From: Pholiota molesta
Lineage: Eukaryota; Basidiomycota; Agaricomycetes; Agaricales; Strophariaceae
Length of the DNA: 64,000 nucleotides
Direction: 5' to 3'
Assembly (NCBI GenBank): GCA_014925825.1
Contig: JACGCK010000001.1
Coordinates: 1,240,001-1,304,000 of the forward strand
Below are positions 1 through 12,583 of this stretch, piece by piece (position 1 is the first letter of the stretch; each line of letters starts with the position of its first letter). Made by a program: the position numbers and the translations under genes. The notes beneath the pieces are model-generated. The model ran no database searches. It saw only the letters and a list, made by a program, of their open reading frames with translations, and had not been told where the DNA came from.

Positions 1-361
1 CCCAAGTATCGGATTACCCAGGGGCGGTCCTGGTATATCTCTAAGGGGCGACAAGAAATATGGCCATAGGAAGATTTGGTGTATTATCAGGTATGCGCCA
101 TACGCTAAACGCGTACTTTGTAAGACCTTGCGAAAGTTTGCACTAACGGAAGACAAGACATACCAAAGAAACCGTAAAGCAGATGAATCGGCCAGTATTG
201 GGGACATAGAAAGACAAGCATCCTCAGCTGCATGGAAAATAATTTAAATATGGCTCATGATTGTTAGATTCATCGCGGGTGCGGTGTGAGGTCATTGGTC
301 TTGAATCATATGTCATATGACGCATTCGAGATCTTAGCACCGTCCCCATTTCAACCATACT
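1..361. other. Upstream region of the PX/PXB gene
   Basis: No convincing coding exon, RNA gene or repeat is visible here. The stretch is moderately AT-rich and precedes the likely start codon of the PX/PXB gene, so it probably holds its promoter and 5' leader. No clear TATA box is seen close to the start. Confidence 0.4.
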
Positions 362-3300
362 ATGACATCCCCTGCCGTCTTCCCTATCGGAGACAACGAG
401 GCTCCATCCAAGGACCCTACAGACGAGGCCAAGGCTTCCGATCTTACACCTTGCGAGCTCATTACCTCAAGAAGTACCTAGTACAGCTCCAGTTCACCCG
501 CGAACTTGATCTCATAATTACGGAGGGCCCTGAAAACGTGTCGACGCTCTCATATCTTGGGCCACCTTTCACTCCTCTTCCAAAGAACGCTCCCCCATTA
601 GATCTGCCATTCTTGCGCTATGTATTCCGACAATTCGTGCTCACTTTTCCATTTATGGCCGCTGCTCCGAAGGACTTCTACTCTCTAAAGCTACAGCCAT
701 TCGTCAATGCTGTCGTGGCTCGAAACATCACATCAGGTTCTGTGCTTGATGACGGTGAATCAACACTGAAAACGCGCAAAAAGCTGCTAGGCAAGATAGA
801 ACGCAACCTGTCGCTCTTTATCAACGCCGCTACCAAGTTAGTGGAGCCGGAGGAAGTGGTCAGATTATCCCAAACAGATCTTGATAGACTCGAGTTTCTG
901 GCCAAGAAGAGACAGGCTCGCCTGGCAAAGGCGAAAGATTTCTTTGAAGTCAATATCATTGGAGTACGGACAGTCGTCGACAAGGGACGAATGCGCAGTC
1001 GGGCTCATGAGGTATATGTCAATTTATGCCGGTTGATCATGCATTCTAAAAGATTTTATCGTAGGAATTTATAATACGTACGAGGCGCTCTAGGTATCCC
1101 GATGTGTACACATCTAGGCGCTATGGTGATTTCAGAACTCTCGCTGCTGAGGTAAATTTCGACCTATCGCCAAAATTTCTGTCATATTTACAACCATATC
1201 TAGCTTTCGAAAGCCCATCCACAGGAAGACATTCCGCCCCCACCTTCCAAAGATAAAACTTTCGTTCCAGCGCCTCCAATGTCACCCTCGTCTTCTAGAC
1301 CTTCTATGAGCCCTTCTCCTCTATCAAGAAACTCTACCACTTCAACAATTACTGATGGGTATGCGACTAATTATTTACAAGATAATCACAATCAACGACA
1401 GTCTTCGCCTTCACGTCTTGCTCGCGAGAAAAATCGTTTGACGCTTAGATCATATCTCAACGTTTTGCTTTCGTCCTCTGCCATCGCAAATTCCCCTGTT
1501 TTGCGATCATTCCTCCTCTCTGGCCCTATCACATTGACTCCTGACGAATGGAAGATTCCAGGCGGAGGGAAGAAGCCGATAGGGTAAGGGACGAAGGGAG
1601 AAAGAAATTCGCCAAGGAAATTGCCAGCCGCGTCGAGGGCCTTCGAGATGCTGTCAAGAGTGTTAAAGGCGACATTATGGGCAAAGGTGCTTATTCTTAA
1701 TCAAACTCTGGTTGATAATGATCATCAATTCTCATGAATCACTTCATAGATGGACTTACTCATATCTTTGGAACTATCAAGATCACACCTAACATTGAGG
1801 GTTTACCTGCGAACTATAAATCCGTTGTGGAATGGGCGCGCATATCGTCAGCATTTTCACTTAATTATCAGTGAGAAACGCTGTCCCCGATTAACATATT
1901 TTGGGTTAGTCTTGCCTCTACTGTATTCCACATGTTTGTGGCATCAGATGACGCCTCGCAGACATTTGCGGGCTTAAAACGTGTCCATGGATTGATGCCC
2001 TACTTCATGCTAAAAACAGCACTCAAGATCACTAATCCAGTCGGCATGATACGGAGTGTGTCCATCTATTAAACATTTGCATACGCTGTCTCTAAAACAA
2101 ATTTATAGGCGTCTTGGATCTTTTTCTCGCACAGCCCTTTGGCGGCCGCAGTCTTCTTCAGCGGTGGGTACAAAGCAGTCACCTTATTTCAATAACGATT
2201 AATGACGGTTCCACCGAATAGAATGTTTACAAGCTCACTAACAGAAGAAGTCAAGGCCCTGGAAGAAGAAATAGAAGCAGTGAAAGACAAAGTGGACGAT
2301 CCCATTATGTGTGCCAAAATTCGCCAGTTTGTTTATGCACCTCGGGAGATTCAAGCCATGTTCAAAGAGGATGCTAGTGAGTGCCTCCCTTTCCCCATTC
2401 TTCTCCGGGTTATTGATCATTTGGGGTAGCCGCTGAACAAATGAATCTTATAACCATTGTTCTGCGATCATCAGAAGAACCTGTCCTCTCCCGAGAGCAG
2501 ATGCATCGCCTTGCTCGTGCCCATAAAGCCCATGTAATTTACCTTAAACATAAAGCTACGTTGGCTGATTCGGACGACGACGATGGTCCGCAAGATGAGG
2601 ATGCATGGCTTCTGGAAGATCTGAAGATTCTGGTACAACTATATTCGAGACTAAAAGACCGCGAGAAGCTGATTGAATTGGTTTTTGAGGTATGATTCAA
2701 TGATTTTTTATGACCGTTGGGAACTAAATTCTTGCTGTCCTCTTTCTTTAATCAGGGATTTACATCCGAGCTCTTGAAAGATATTATCACTATATTTACG
2801 CACCTTTGGCCCAGGTGTATAGGGCCGCAAGTATCGCAGACTCCCTCGGCGACATGCAGAATTTTATCAACGATCTAATCAAGACAGTAGAGCAGGTGGA
2901 AGAGCGTATGTTTGCCCTCAATCCGCTGGTATACCATACGGGACCTTGCTAACTTGATCTATAGTCAGCCTGGACGATCCTCACGTAACTGTGCAAGCAT
3001 TCATGGATTTAATACAGAGACACGAGCAGTCGTTCTATAATTTCGTCCACAAGGTGCACTCAAAGGGTGAAGGTTTATTTGACAGCCTCATGCACTGGAT
3101 AGAGCTTTTCCTGACCGTTGTGCGCGATGGATTGGGTGAACCTATCAGTCTTGAGTTTCTTTTACCGCATACAGGATCCGATCGGACCAACATATTGGCC
3201 GAAGTCGACGAGGTTGCTCAGTATCACTACAAATTGAAGGTTCTTTATGAAGACAAGATTCGTCGACGCTTTGGTAGGGCGCATTCCAACGAAGCTGATG

Positions 3301-4165
3301 CAGAAGACGAAGCCACCCAAGCACTTGTCAATGGTGTCGTTGGGGAAATCAGCTTTGGTGATCTCGTCCATGGGGACGCTCTTGATCTGGCGGCGGAGGA
3401 AACAGACGAAGAGTCCACCAGCGATGATTACTCCTCGAGTGAATATGAAACTGGAAGTGACGACGATTCCGACGACACAGAGAGTAGTGGCGAGCGCATG
3501 AAACGAAACACGACAGCACCTACTTCTGTTGCAAGAGGATCGGCTAGAGTTGATCATCGACAAAACCCCCATCAGACCAATGTCCATCGATACAATCAAC
3601 ATTATTCACAGCCGTCTACTTTACATGTCCCATCGGTTCAAACACTCACACCAAGCCCGCAGCCAAAACGCAAACGATCATTTTCTTTGAAAAGAACTAG
3701 ATCAATGAATTTTTCAATGAGTAACCTGTCTTTGTCGTCAAAGCGCAGTCAAGAGGTGCCCCCGGTACCACCTCTTCCTGCGATATCGCGTAGCGCATAT
3801 CCCGCACCCTCTAGGCCACTGCCCCCGAGCCCGAGTAGTTCGGATGGCAGCGATCGCCCACCACCCGTACCCGAGAAGGATAAGGTCTCGCAGACGACCC
3901 TACCTATACGACAGGGTCCACAATCACCTCATCCAGCACACCCGCCCCATATGTCGACTCCTACAATACCGAAACTACAATCAATCAAGCTTCCGAAGAA
4001 ACAAATACAGCCTACGATACAACCCCCAGAGTTGGAACATATCCCCAAATTGCTCCCCGTTTTCGTCGAAATGGTAAGTTATTTCGCAATGGGCTGTTGT
4101 TTTTTGATTTAGTATGTTTGCAGATGAAACCCATGCTACGTGTAAGACGCACTACGCCCCCATAA
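362..4165 (+). CDS. PX-domain protein with PXB (DUF3818) region, Lec1-like
   Basis: The spliced product has an N-terminal helical PX-associated region (around HYLKKYLVQLQ, then PFLRYVFRQFVLTFPF), a PX core after the first intron (RSRYPDVYTSRRYGDFRTLA, about 1075-1150), and the long PXB/DUF3818 region (about 1280-3400). The tail is acidic then proline- and serine-rich, ending in RRTTPP at 4165. This order matches the fungal Lec1 (YPR097W) family, which acts in membrane lipid homeostasis; phosphoinositide binding by PX is inferred. I chose ATG 362 because MTSPAVFPIGDNEAP resembles family N-termini, but that frame runs into the conserved HYLKKYL frame only if one base is missing near 458-461. 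The conserved frame itself offers only an unconvincing basic leader from ATG 310. At least seven introns are needed, including a last short one at about 4074-4122. Confidence 0.85.
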
Positions 4166-4287
4166 TATGTATAGCTATTGTATCCAAATGACTCGATGAT
4201 CTTGACACTCTTGCTCTTGGTGTACTCGTACCAAATACAACTAATTAATACATGCCTTATTAGATACTCGCCTTATATATTTCGTAG

Positions 4288-6702
4288 CTATAAATCTCCA
4301 AATTCTGCATCGAAGTCTTTTTGCGAGATGTCACCTCTGCGTAAACGCTTTGCCATTTTCTCCTCTCGCGCAAGCTCGTCCCAATCATTGTCACTATCAT
4401 CATTTACGGCGAGTTCGTCACCATCTTCTCGCTGCCTCTTGCCAATCGATTGCTCCGTCGGAACAATGGCGTTTGCTACAGCCTGTGATTTCAGCCACTT
4501 GGCCTTCAGCTTTTTCTTCTCTCTTCTTTTGTCTTTTTCATCTTTTTGTTCCGCTTTTTCGCTCCAAGCAATATTTTTCAGCTTCTTCTCAGCATTCGCA
4601 GCATGGCGCCGCTCCCGTTCTCGCCCCCCCTCTTTCGCAGCTTCAGCGAGCGCTGCAATACGTTTAGCCTCTTGCGCTTGATCAGCGTATGAGAAAGTAT
4701 CCCACTACAGAGGCAGGTCAAAGGTCAGCATCATTCATGTAATATATATATATATATAATTGCCATACTGATATTTCTGCGTCTTGCCATGAATCGCGGT
4801 TTGCCGCCTTCAACTCGGGCATTCTTGGAAGGCGCAAGAGCCCAAAAGTTCTTGCCAGTCCAACTAGATCGAGATCCTTTACGCGGAAAATGTATGAAGC
4901 CTCGTGTTTAGAGTATGCGCGAACGAAAGAAACAAAGGCTTTGATAGCCTGCGATGGACTTAAGCGTCAGTTGAGTGTCTTGATCTCATATAAATGTGCC
5001 TACCTGGTCGTGAAGGGCTCTATCAGTCTTGAGTATGGAGCGCACTTCGTTAAGGTAAACATTGACGTTTGGATCCTCTTCACTACCATTGTCTGCGGCT
5101 GACAAGTCATCAGAGCCGGTAAGATAGGCCCGCCTTTTCAATGGTATCTTCCGAACATTGAGAAAATCTGAACATTTCACGTCATTATTATTAAGCAATA
5201 AGGTCAATATTGAACACCAACCGCAAAACTCGAGCTCTCTGCCACAGAGTAGTACATAAGCTACACCACGTTTGCCAGCCCTGGCAGTTCGACCACATCG
5301 GTGAGAGAAAGTTTTAGTGTCGGTGGGCGGATCAAATTGGATGACAACATCAACGTTTGGAAGATCGAGTCCTCGAGCAGCGACATCTGTAGCAAGAAGG
5401 ATCGAAGGAGATATAGAGGACTGCGGTGCAGAAGAAAATGCCGCAAGAGTACGTGTCCTAGCGGACGGCGATAAATTTCCGTGAAGAGAGTAAAAATTAC
5501 ACTTCGGATGGGTCAAGGAGGGAAGAATCTACCAGCAAGTTTTAGATATGTGGTTAGAAATAGGACATACAACTGAACTGGCCTTATAAAAATAATCAAC
5601 ACATGCGCATGTTGCAAAGTATACGATAAAGTGGGATGATTCTTTTTGCACAACCTCATGAGCAATGATTCGGATAAGTTGGGTGAGTTTTTCAGATGTC
5701 CTGCATTTAACATAAAGATTCTCTAGGCTGGCGCTTCGTTATAATCTGCCATATCCGACTTGGTAGAAGGCTCTGACCTTGCGGGCACTCTACGCTCTTC
5801 GACTATTTCATATTTCTCCGCGGAATTTGCCTTGAGCTTCTTTTTTGACTGAACTTTGACAACGATTCGAGCAGGATTTCGTAGCCCTACTCTCACTAAC
5901 TCTGAAAGAGCATCTGCATCCGTCATTGTAGCACTGAAAAGGCCCGTACGGCGTTGCTTTGGTAGATGGGTTATGATGCGAGTAAGCACTGTCTGAAAAC
6001 CTAGATCTAATAACCTTTGAACGAATTATGAGCAGGGAACCTAAACAGTCAGAAATGACCCAACATACCTGTCTGCTTCATCCAAGACCAAAACTTCTAG
6101 CTCTTTTACATTCACCGATGCACGGCCCAAACCCAGTAAGAATTCATCTATTCGCCCGGGAGTTCCCACAACGATATCTGCCCCAGTAGACAGGAACCTT
6201 TGGATATCTTCGGCTGGAGAGGATTGTTCCGAGGAAACAAGTAGCAATGGCGGGGGAAATGTATCGTCTGGTTGTGAGGCCAAGAATAAAGTAAATATGG
6301 AGTGAATCTGGGTTGCAAGTTCCCTAAAGATGCGTTGAGAAGGGAAACATATGCGTATAATTAAACACACCTTGTAGGACTGATGATAAGTGCGCCAATT
6401 TCATCCTTCTTTAGTCTTGTCTCTCGCCGAATAAGACGCTCCAGAATGGGTATAACGAAGGCTAACGTCTTTCCTGAACCAGTTACGGCTTCCACTACAA
6501 CATCTTTGTGTTTCATAAAGAGAGGTATAGTCGAGGCTTGGACCGGAGTCATTTGTGTATGGCCCATTGATTGTATAACCTCTAAACTATGTGGACACAT
6601 CAGCCCAGATAGAGAAGGCGAGAAGGCAAATACTCACATCCATGATGTCAAAGGAGTAGGAAGAGAGGTCCAAAGACCAGCGAAGGCAGTCGAAGCTGAC
6701 AT
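4288..6702 (-). CDS. SPB4: ATP-dependent rRNA helicase Spb4 (DEAD-box)
   Basis: Starts at [11 protein letters not shown] (6702) and reads through Q motif ([12 protein letters not shown]), Walker A ([11 protein letters not shown]), Ia (PTR), GG/TPGR (VVGTPGRID), DEADR split by an intron, SAT (LFSATM), then the second RecA lobe with [13 protein letters not shown] and [13 protein letters not shown]. The C-terminus carries the lysine-rich [15 protein letters not shown] segment and ends [10 protein letters not shown], both typical of Spb4/DDX55 rather than other DEAD-box subfamilies. Spb4 acts in the nucleolus on 27S pre-rRNA during 60S subunit assembly (family knowledge). The gene is cut by several introns; one contains an (AT)n run at 4742-4758. 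Confidence 0.95.
4742..4758. repeat. (AT)n microsatellite in SPB4 intron
   Basis: A simple AT dinucleotide run of about 17 bases lies inside an intron near the 3' end of SPB4. It is likely to vary in length between strains. Confidence 0.85.
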
Positions 6703-7600
6703 TGTAGGCAACAGTCTACTACAGTGCTTAATGTGTAGGCTCTGTCAAGTAAATTTTGGTTCTGTCTGCCCAAAGAAAAATTGGTCATTCCCAGGGAGGT
6801 TCGGAGCCCCTGTGGTGCGTTGTTTGACCCAGGGAGATCCCGAGCTTTCCCAAAAATAGCACCCAGGGATTTCCATTGGTCTTAGCGGTCGCCTCGAGCT
6901 CTACCATTATAAAAGGAACATATATCGATTATAAAAACCATAATGGCAGTATTATAGCAAAACTAAAGGGTTAAAAGAACTAAAGACAATTTATTCTAAG
7001 ATAATAATGGCACTCAATCTCTGTAACAAGGGATTTACTTGAATACTTCGTATTAGCAAGAACCTCCAAAAGATTTTGAGGTCATACAGATGGAAAATAG
7101 CATGGCCAAGCTAGAAAAGATTCATCTAACTTACTTTCTTCCGATAAAAATTATTATGTGCACTACTTGTGTTATTGGGTCACTGCTTCACATGGCAATA
7201 CTCGTCTTTACTTACATTCTCTTTATTGTTTTTAGTAGACACGAGTAATACATAGCAATACTCGTCTTTTGTGTGGTCTTCTTTGTAGCCTAATTTCTTT
7301 AGGCTGTCATAACGGAAGGGATAAATAGGCACTAGAATGCCTCATGTCGACTCATATGCATATGATAGTTGATAACAAAATATATTTTTCTATACTATGT
7401 ACAATAGAATATATAAATACATGGCAGCGGAGCGACACAAGTGGCCCACCGCGGGCGATTACAGTGGGCACTGGAAAATGTGGGTGGAGATAAATGGCAT
7501 GGCTGCGACGGTTAGAGAAGGGCGGGCCCAGGTCAAGCAGGGTGGCGGGGGCGAGAAGGCCGGCGTCGCGCTGATAGACGAATGACTTGTTAATATTGTC
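6703..7600. other. Gene-free region upstream of SPB4
   Basis: This holds the SPB4 promoter side and then AT-rich sequence with no coding pattern I trust; short open frames here show no conserved features. Two copies of a 19-base direct repeat occur at 7191-7209 and 7251-7269. Confidence 0.5.
7191..7269. repeat. 19-bp direct repeat, two copies 60 bp apart
   Basis: The sequence CATRGCAATACTCGTCTTT occurs at 7191-7209 and again at 7251-7269, differing at one base (G/A). The offset is exactly 60 bases. A partial inverse match (ACGAGTA) lies between them. Function unknown; it could be the remnant of a tandem duplication or mobile element. Confidence 0.8.
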
Positions 7601-7699
7601 ATCGTTATTGTAGCTGTTGGGAGGCGCTAGCCAGCCTCCAGGCAACGCAGAGGACAATGCACAAGCACTGGGCTCATTCATCATGAATTAGGTGTCGAG

Positions 7700-8420
7700 G
7701 GTGGAAGTGGCCAGGTAGACGAACGAGCAGCGAGCGCTGCTCGTTCGTCGTCGTTGTAGCCGAAGGGAGGGCCCGGAGGGGAGCTGGAGCAGATGGCCGT
7801 GGTGGTGGCCAACAAACAAGAAGATAAACGAGCAGTGCTCGTTCGTCATCCTTGTAGCCGCTGGATGGGGACCGGAGGAGGTGGCTCGCGGTGATGGCGG
7901 CGTCGGGCAGGTTGACGAACAAGAAATGCTCGTTCTTCGTCGGCGGTGGTGGCATCTAACAAACAAACAAGCAGGCGAGAGAACGCCGAACAGTGTTCGT
8001 TGGTCGTAGCGGTTGGGTAGCGCTGAAGCAGACGGCCGCAGCCAGGTAGACGGAGCACTGCTCGTTCGTCGTTGGATATGTTGGAGGAGGCGGAGGCGGC
8101 GCCACTGGCTTCCGTAGGTGCAAGTGCACTTCGTTAGCCATAGTTGGGACTTCATGAGGGACATGGAAGGTGGCTGTTGACGTAGCGCAGGTGCTAGGAG
8201 CGCCAAATGTTGCTGCAATTCCCAGCCAGTGAGGTAAACGGATGGAGGATGGACTTACCTCGCTCTTGCGGAGGCAGCCAGGTAGACAAACGAGCAGCTC
8301 GTTCGTCGTCGTCGTAGCCTCATAGCCGCAGTGAGAGGGGCCGGAGCAAGCGATGGCGGCCAACAAACAAGCAGACGAATGAGCAGCGCTCATTCGTCGT
8401 CGTCGTAGTCACTGGGTGGG
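7700..8420. repeat. Array of palindrome-centred repeat units
   Basis: About seven related units occur, each centred on a hairpin based on GACGAACGAGCA/TGCTCGTTCGTC. Positions are 7718-7749 (14-bp perfect arms, 4-nt loop), 7827-7843 (8-bp arms), 7914-7941 (imperfect), 7987-7999 (6-bp arms), 8049-8070 (imperfect), 8285-8307 (11-bp arms with one mismatch) and 8374-8398 (11-bp perfect arms). Most are preceded by GGCCAACAAACAAG- or GCCAGGTAGA-like sequence and followed by GTCGTNGTAGCC and a G-rich stretch of the type GGGGNCCGGAG. The tract is clearly more GC-rich than its flanks. Minus-strand open frames across it share a TNEQRSFLV-type theme, but this is the repeat being translated; I see no gene. 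Confidence 0.8.
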
Positions 8421-8454
8421 GGACTGGAGCAGATGGCCGCGCCGCCGTGAGTTG

Positions 8455-9012
8455 AAGCCTGTCGTCATCCGCATCCTCGTCTGCATCGTCATCCCTGTTG
8501 TCGTTCGTGTTGTCTTTCACGTCATCATTCGCGTTGACGGTCGTGGGTGCTGCGACGCCTCACCGCCGCCGAGTCTGCGGATGTGCAGGTGCGGATGCAG
8601 GCTTGGTGTAGTATGAGGCATGTGCAGCGATGCGGCGGGTGGTGCCATCGCCGACATCACATTGAATCAGACAGCCGGCCCACATCCCTCGTTGGAGGGG
8701 AGGGGCACGCGGCAAGATGAGGGTGGCAGCGGTGAGAAAAGAAGGCGGGGGCGGGGAGGGAGGTGAACGCGGACATGGGTGGTGGTCGTGGACGGCGATA
8801 TGGCGCGGGTCCCAGCGACAACTATTGCTGTAACTTGGGGTCAGTGGTGAACGGATGGGGGTGGGGGTGAACTTACCGCGCTGCCTCCGCTGACATGGTC
8901 GCCGCCATCGTCATCATGGTGCCCGGGCCCCGCTGTTGTCTGCGTCGTCGTTCATGTTGTCGTTCGTGTCGTCGTTCGCGCCGTCGTTCGCGTTGTCGGC
9001 CGTGGGTGCTGT
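8455..9012. repeat. GTCGTTCG-type minisatellite and duplicated block
   Basis: Degenerate tandem units of 9-12 bases based on GTCGTTCGYGTC occur at about 8490-8550 and again at about 8935-9005. Each block ends in a matching GGTCGTGGGTGCTG / GGCCGTGGGTGCTG sequence, so the two appear to be copies of one block. Between them lies GC-rich sequence with no recognisable coding content. Confidence 0.65.
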
Positions 9013-9110
9013 GGGCATAGGGAGGGCGAGTGGGACAAACGCGCGCAGATACTCAGGTCACTTGAGATAACGCACCGTGCGTCATATCATGTGAGCTCAC
9101 GTGCATTTTA

Positions 9111-9155
9111 TTCGGTGTAAATCGGTGTGCATTGGTCGCTTCGGTGTAAATCGGT
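9111..9155. repeat. 16-bp direct repeat TTCGGTGTAAATCGGT
   Basis: Two exact copies lie at 9111-9126 and 9140-9155, separated by 13 bases. Just upstream are CACGTG-like and GAGCTC palindromes. No function can be assigned. Confidence 0.8.
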
Positions 9156-9445
9156 CGCGTGCCAAAATTCCTGCTACCGTTAGGTAGAAGGTTTTAGGGA
9201 GGTCAGTTTTTCCCATCAATGACACACGTGACTCTTTTTTCCTTTTCGGGTCCGGAGCCCGGACTGTTTTCGGGCCGTCGTATTCTAATGGTCTGCGAGA
9301 GACGGACCAATCCAGTCAGAGTTGTGCTCAGGCTATTTCTTATTGTCTTTGCAATGTTATTATTGTTCTCTCCGATTTTCTGCTCGGTTTAAAAAGCAAT
9401 AATTTTGCGGTTTCGCCATCTTCCAACCGTCTCCCCCACATCATC

Positions 9446-9532
9446 ATGCCTTTCTCCATCAATAAATTAGCGCTCAATGTCTCGTATTCGGACGATGCTT
9501 TGCCAGACACGCCGCGGCTGATTTTGACGTAA
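9446..9532 (+). other. Small ORF (28 codons), doubtful exon
   Basis: ATG at 9446 opens a 28-codon frame beginning MPFSINKLALNVSYSDDA and stopping at 9530-9532. A TTTAAAAA box lies at 9388-9395, about 55 bases upstream, and a CT-rich, A-rich leader precedes the ATG. GTAAGG at the end of the frame could equally be a splice donor, but I find no convincing next exon downstream. It may be a lone remnant of a gene's first exon, or chance. Confidence 0.2.
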
Positions 9533-9736
9533 GGTGGTGCAGATCATCATAGTGCTTTTTATTGATGTAAAATTATATGTATTCTGGGCTCAGACATAGA
9601 AGGAGATATGAATGATAATAATGCGTAGTAGTTGGCACACATGAGTGTTATTCATTGAAATTCTGATGACATTTCAGCGCATTAGATACTACATGGAATG
9701 CTTGTGCATACGAAAGAAGAGACGGTAGCAGGTGTT

Positions 9737-9755
9737 GCCGCTCGTGACGAGCGGC
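9737..9755. repeat. Perfect 9-bp-arm palindrome
   Basis: GCCGCTCGT-G-ACGAGCGGC is a perfect inverted repeat with 9-base arms around a single base, about 285 bases beyond the stop codon of the kinase gene. It could fold in the 3' UTR RNA or be a protein-binding site. A looser GGCC-rich palindrome follows near 9818. Confidence 0.8.
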
Positions 9756-10039
9756 CCTTAGGTTATTAGACCTCCCTGGGAATGAGGAAGCTCCCTGCCC
9801 AAATGTGACTACACACCGGGCCGGTGGCCCTGGTGCCGCAAACAGGGGATGAAGCGCTACTTAAGTATGTACATGCTGTGGACAGGGAAACACTCCAGAA
9901 AATAGAAGACATCCATTGTAGATATAGCAGAAATACATGAGGAACAGTAATGTAGTACCATTTGTACTGGTAAGCAAACTCGCAAACTTCCTGGACAAGC
10001 TCATCTCCATCAGAAATGCAGTGGGGTATTTGGGCGAGG

Positions 10040-12037
<1,998 letters not shown>

Positions 12038-12583
12038 GGCGGTAGCAAGCAAGGACAGTCAAGTCATAACCAGACAAGATGGACTGCCCCTCAACAAACC
12101 CGTTTACTACCTTATGGCATGGAATTGCCTTGATTAGTAAACGACATCAAATTATTTCCGCGGATTCAGCCCATCTGTAATTCATCTGGGTAATATCTTG
12201 GAATTTGGATAGGTTCGTTGTCGGCGCTTTGCCTGGGCGAGTACTCAACGTTTCAACCTCGGCATTTAATTGGATAACCTTGTAATAAAAATCGCTAACA
12301 CCATTCTACACATTGCTAATTTGCTCAACGTTACTTGGCTGCAAAATCAAGCAAAAGTACTAATCGTGGAAAGTATATATTAGTGATCCTATGCTATGGG
12401 TGGTAATTTATGAAGTTACATAGAAAGGTATTACTCACAATCACGATTTAAGGGATAATAACGAAGTATGAAGGAGAGAGAGGGAAATACGAACAGTACA
12501 GTAAACTACATGCCAACCGATCGATCGCGACGTTCAAAAAATTAGAAAATGATAAATATTCCTTACAGCATAGTATGCAAAAA
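12038..12583. other. Intergenic: CBK1 promoter side
   Basis: Non-coding, AT-rich in its distal half. It should contain the 5' leader and promoter of the kinase gene and the 3' UTR of the next minus-strand gene. I see no RNA gene or repeat. Confidence 0.4.

Larger units (their letters stand above)
9013..10039. other. Intergenic sequence downstream of the CBK1 homologue
   Basis: No gene is recognised. It holds a direct repeat (9111-9155), a short hairpin GTCCGG-AGC-CCGGAC near 9250, a small open frame with upstream TATA-like sequence (9446-9532), and a perfect palindrome (9737-9755). The part next to 10039 is probably the 3' UTR of the kinase gene. Confidence 0.45.

Noticed and set aside
7352..8520. 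Overlapping minus-strand open frames with repeated TNEQRSFLV- and CLFVGHH-like phrases
   Set aside because: All frames shift with the DNA repeat units; the phrases are translations of the hairpin array, with no conserved domain or consistent start.
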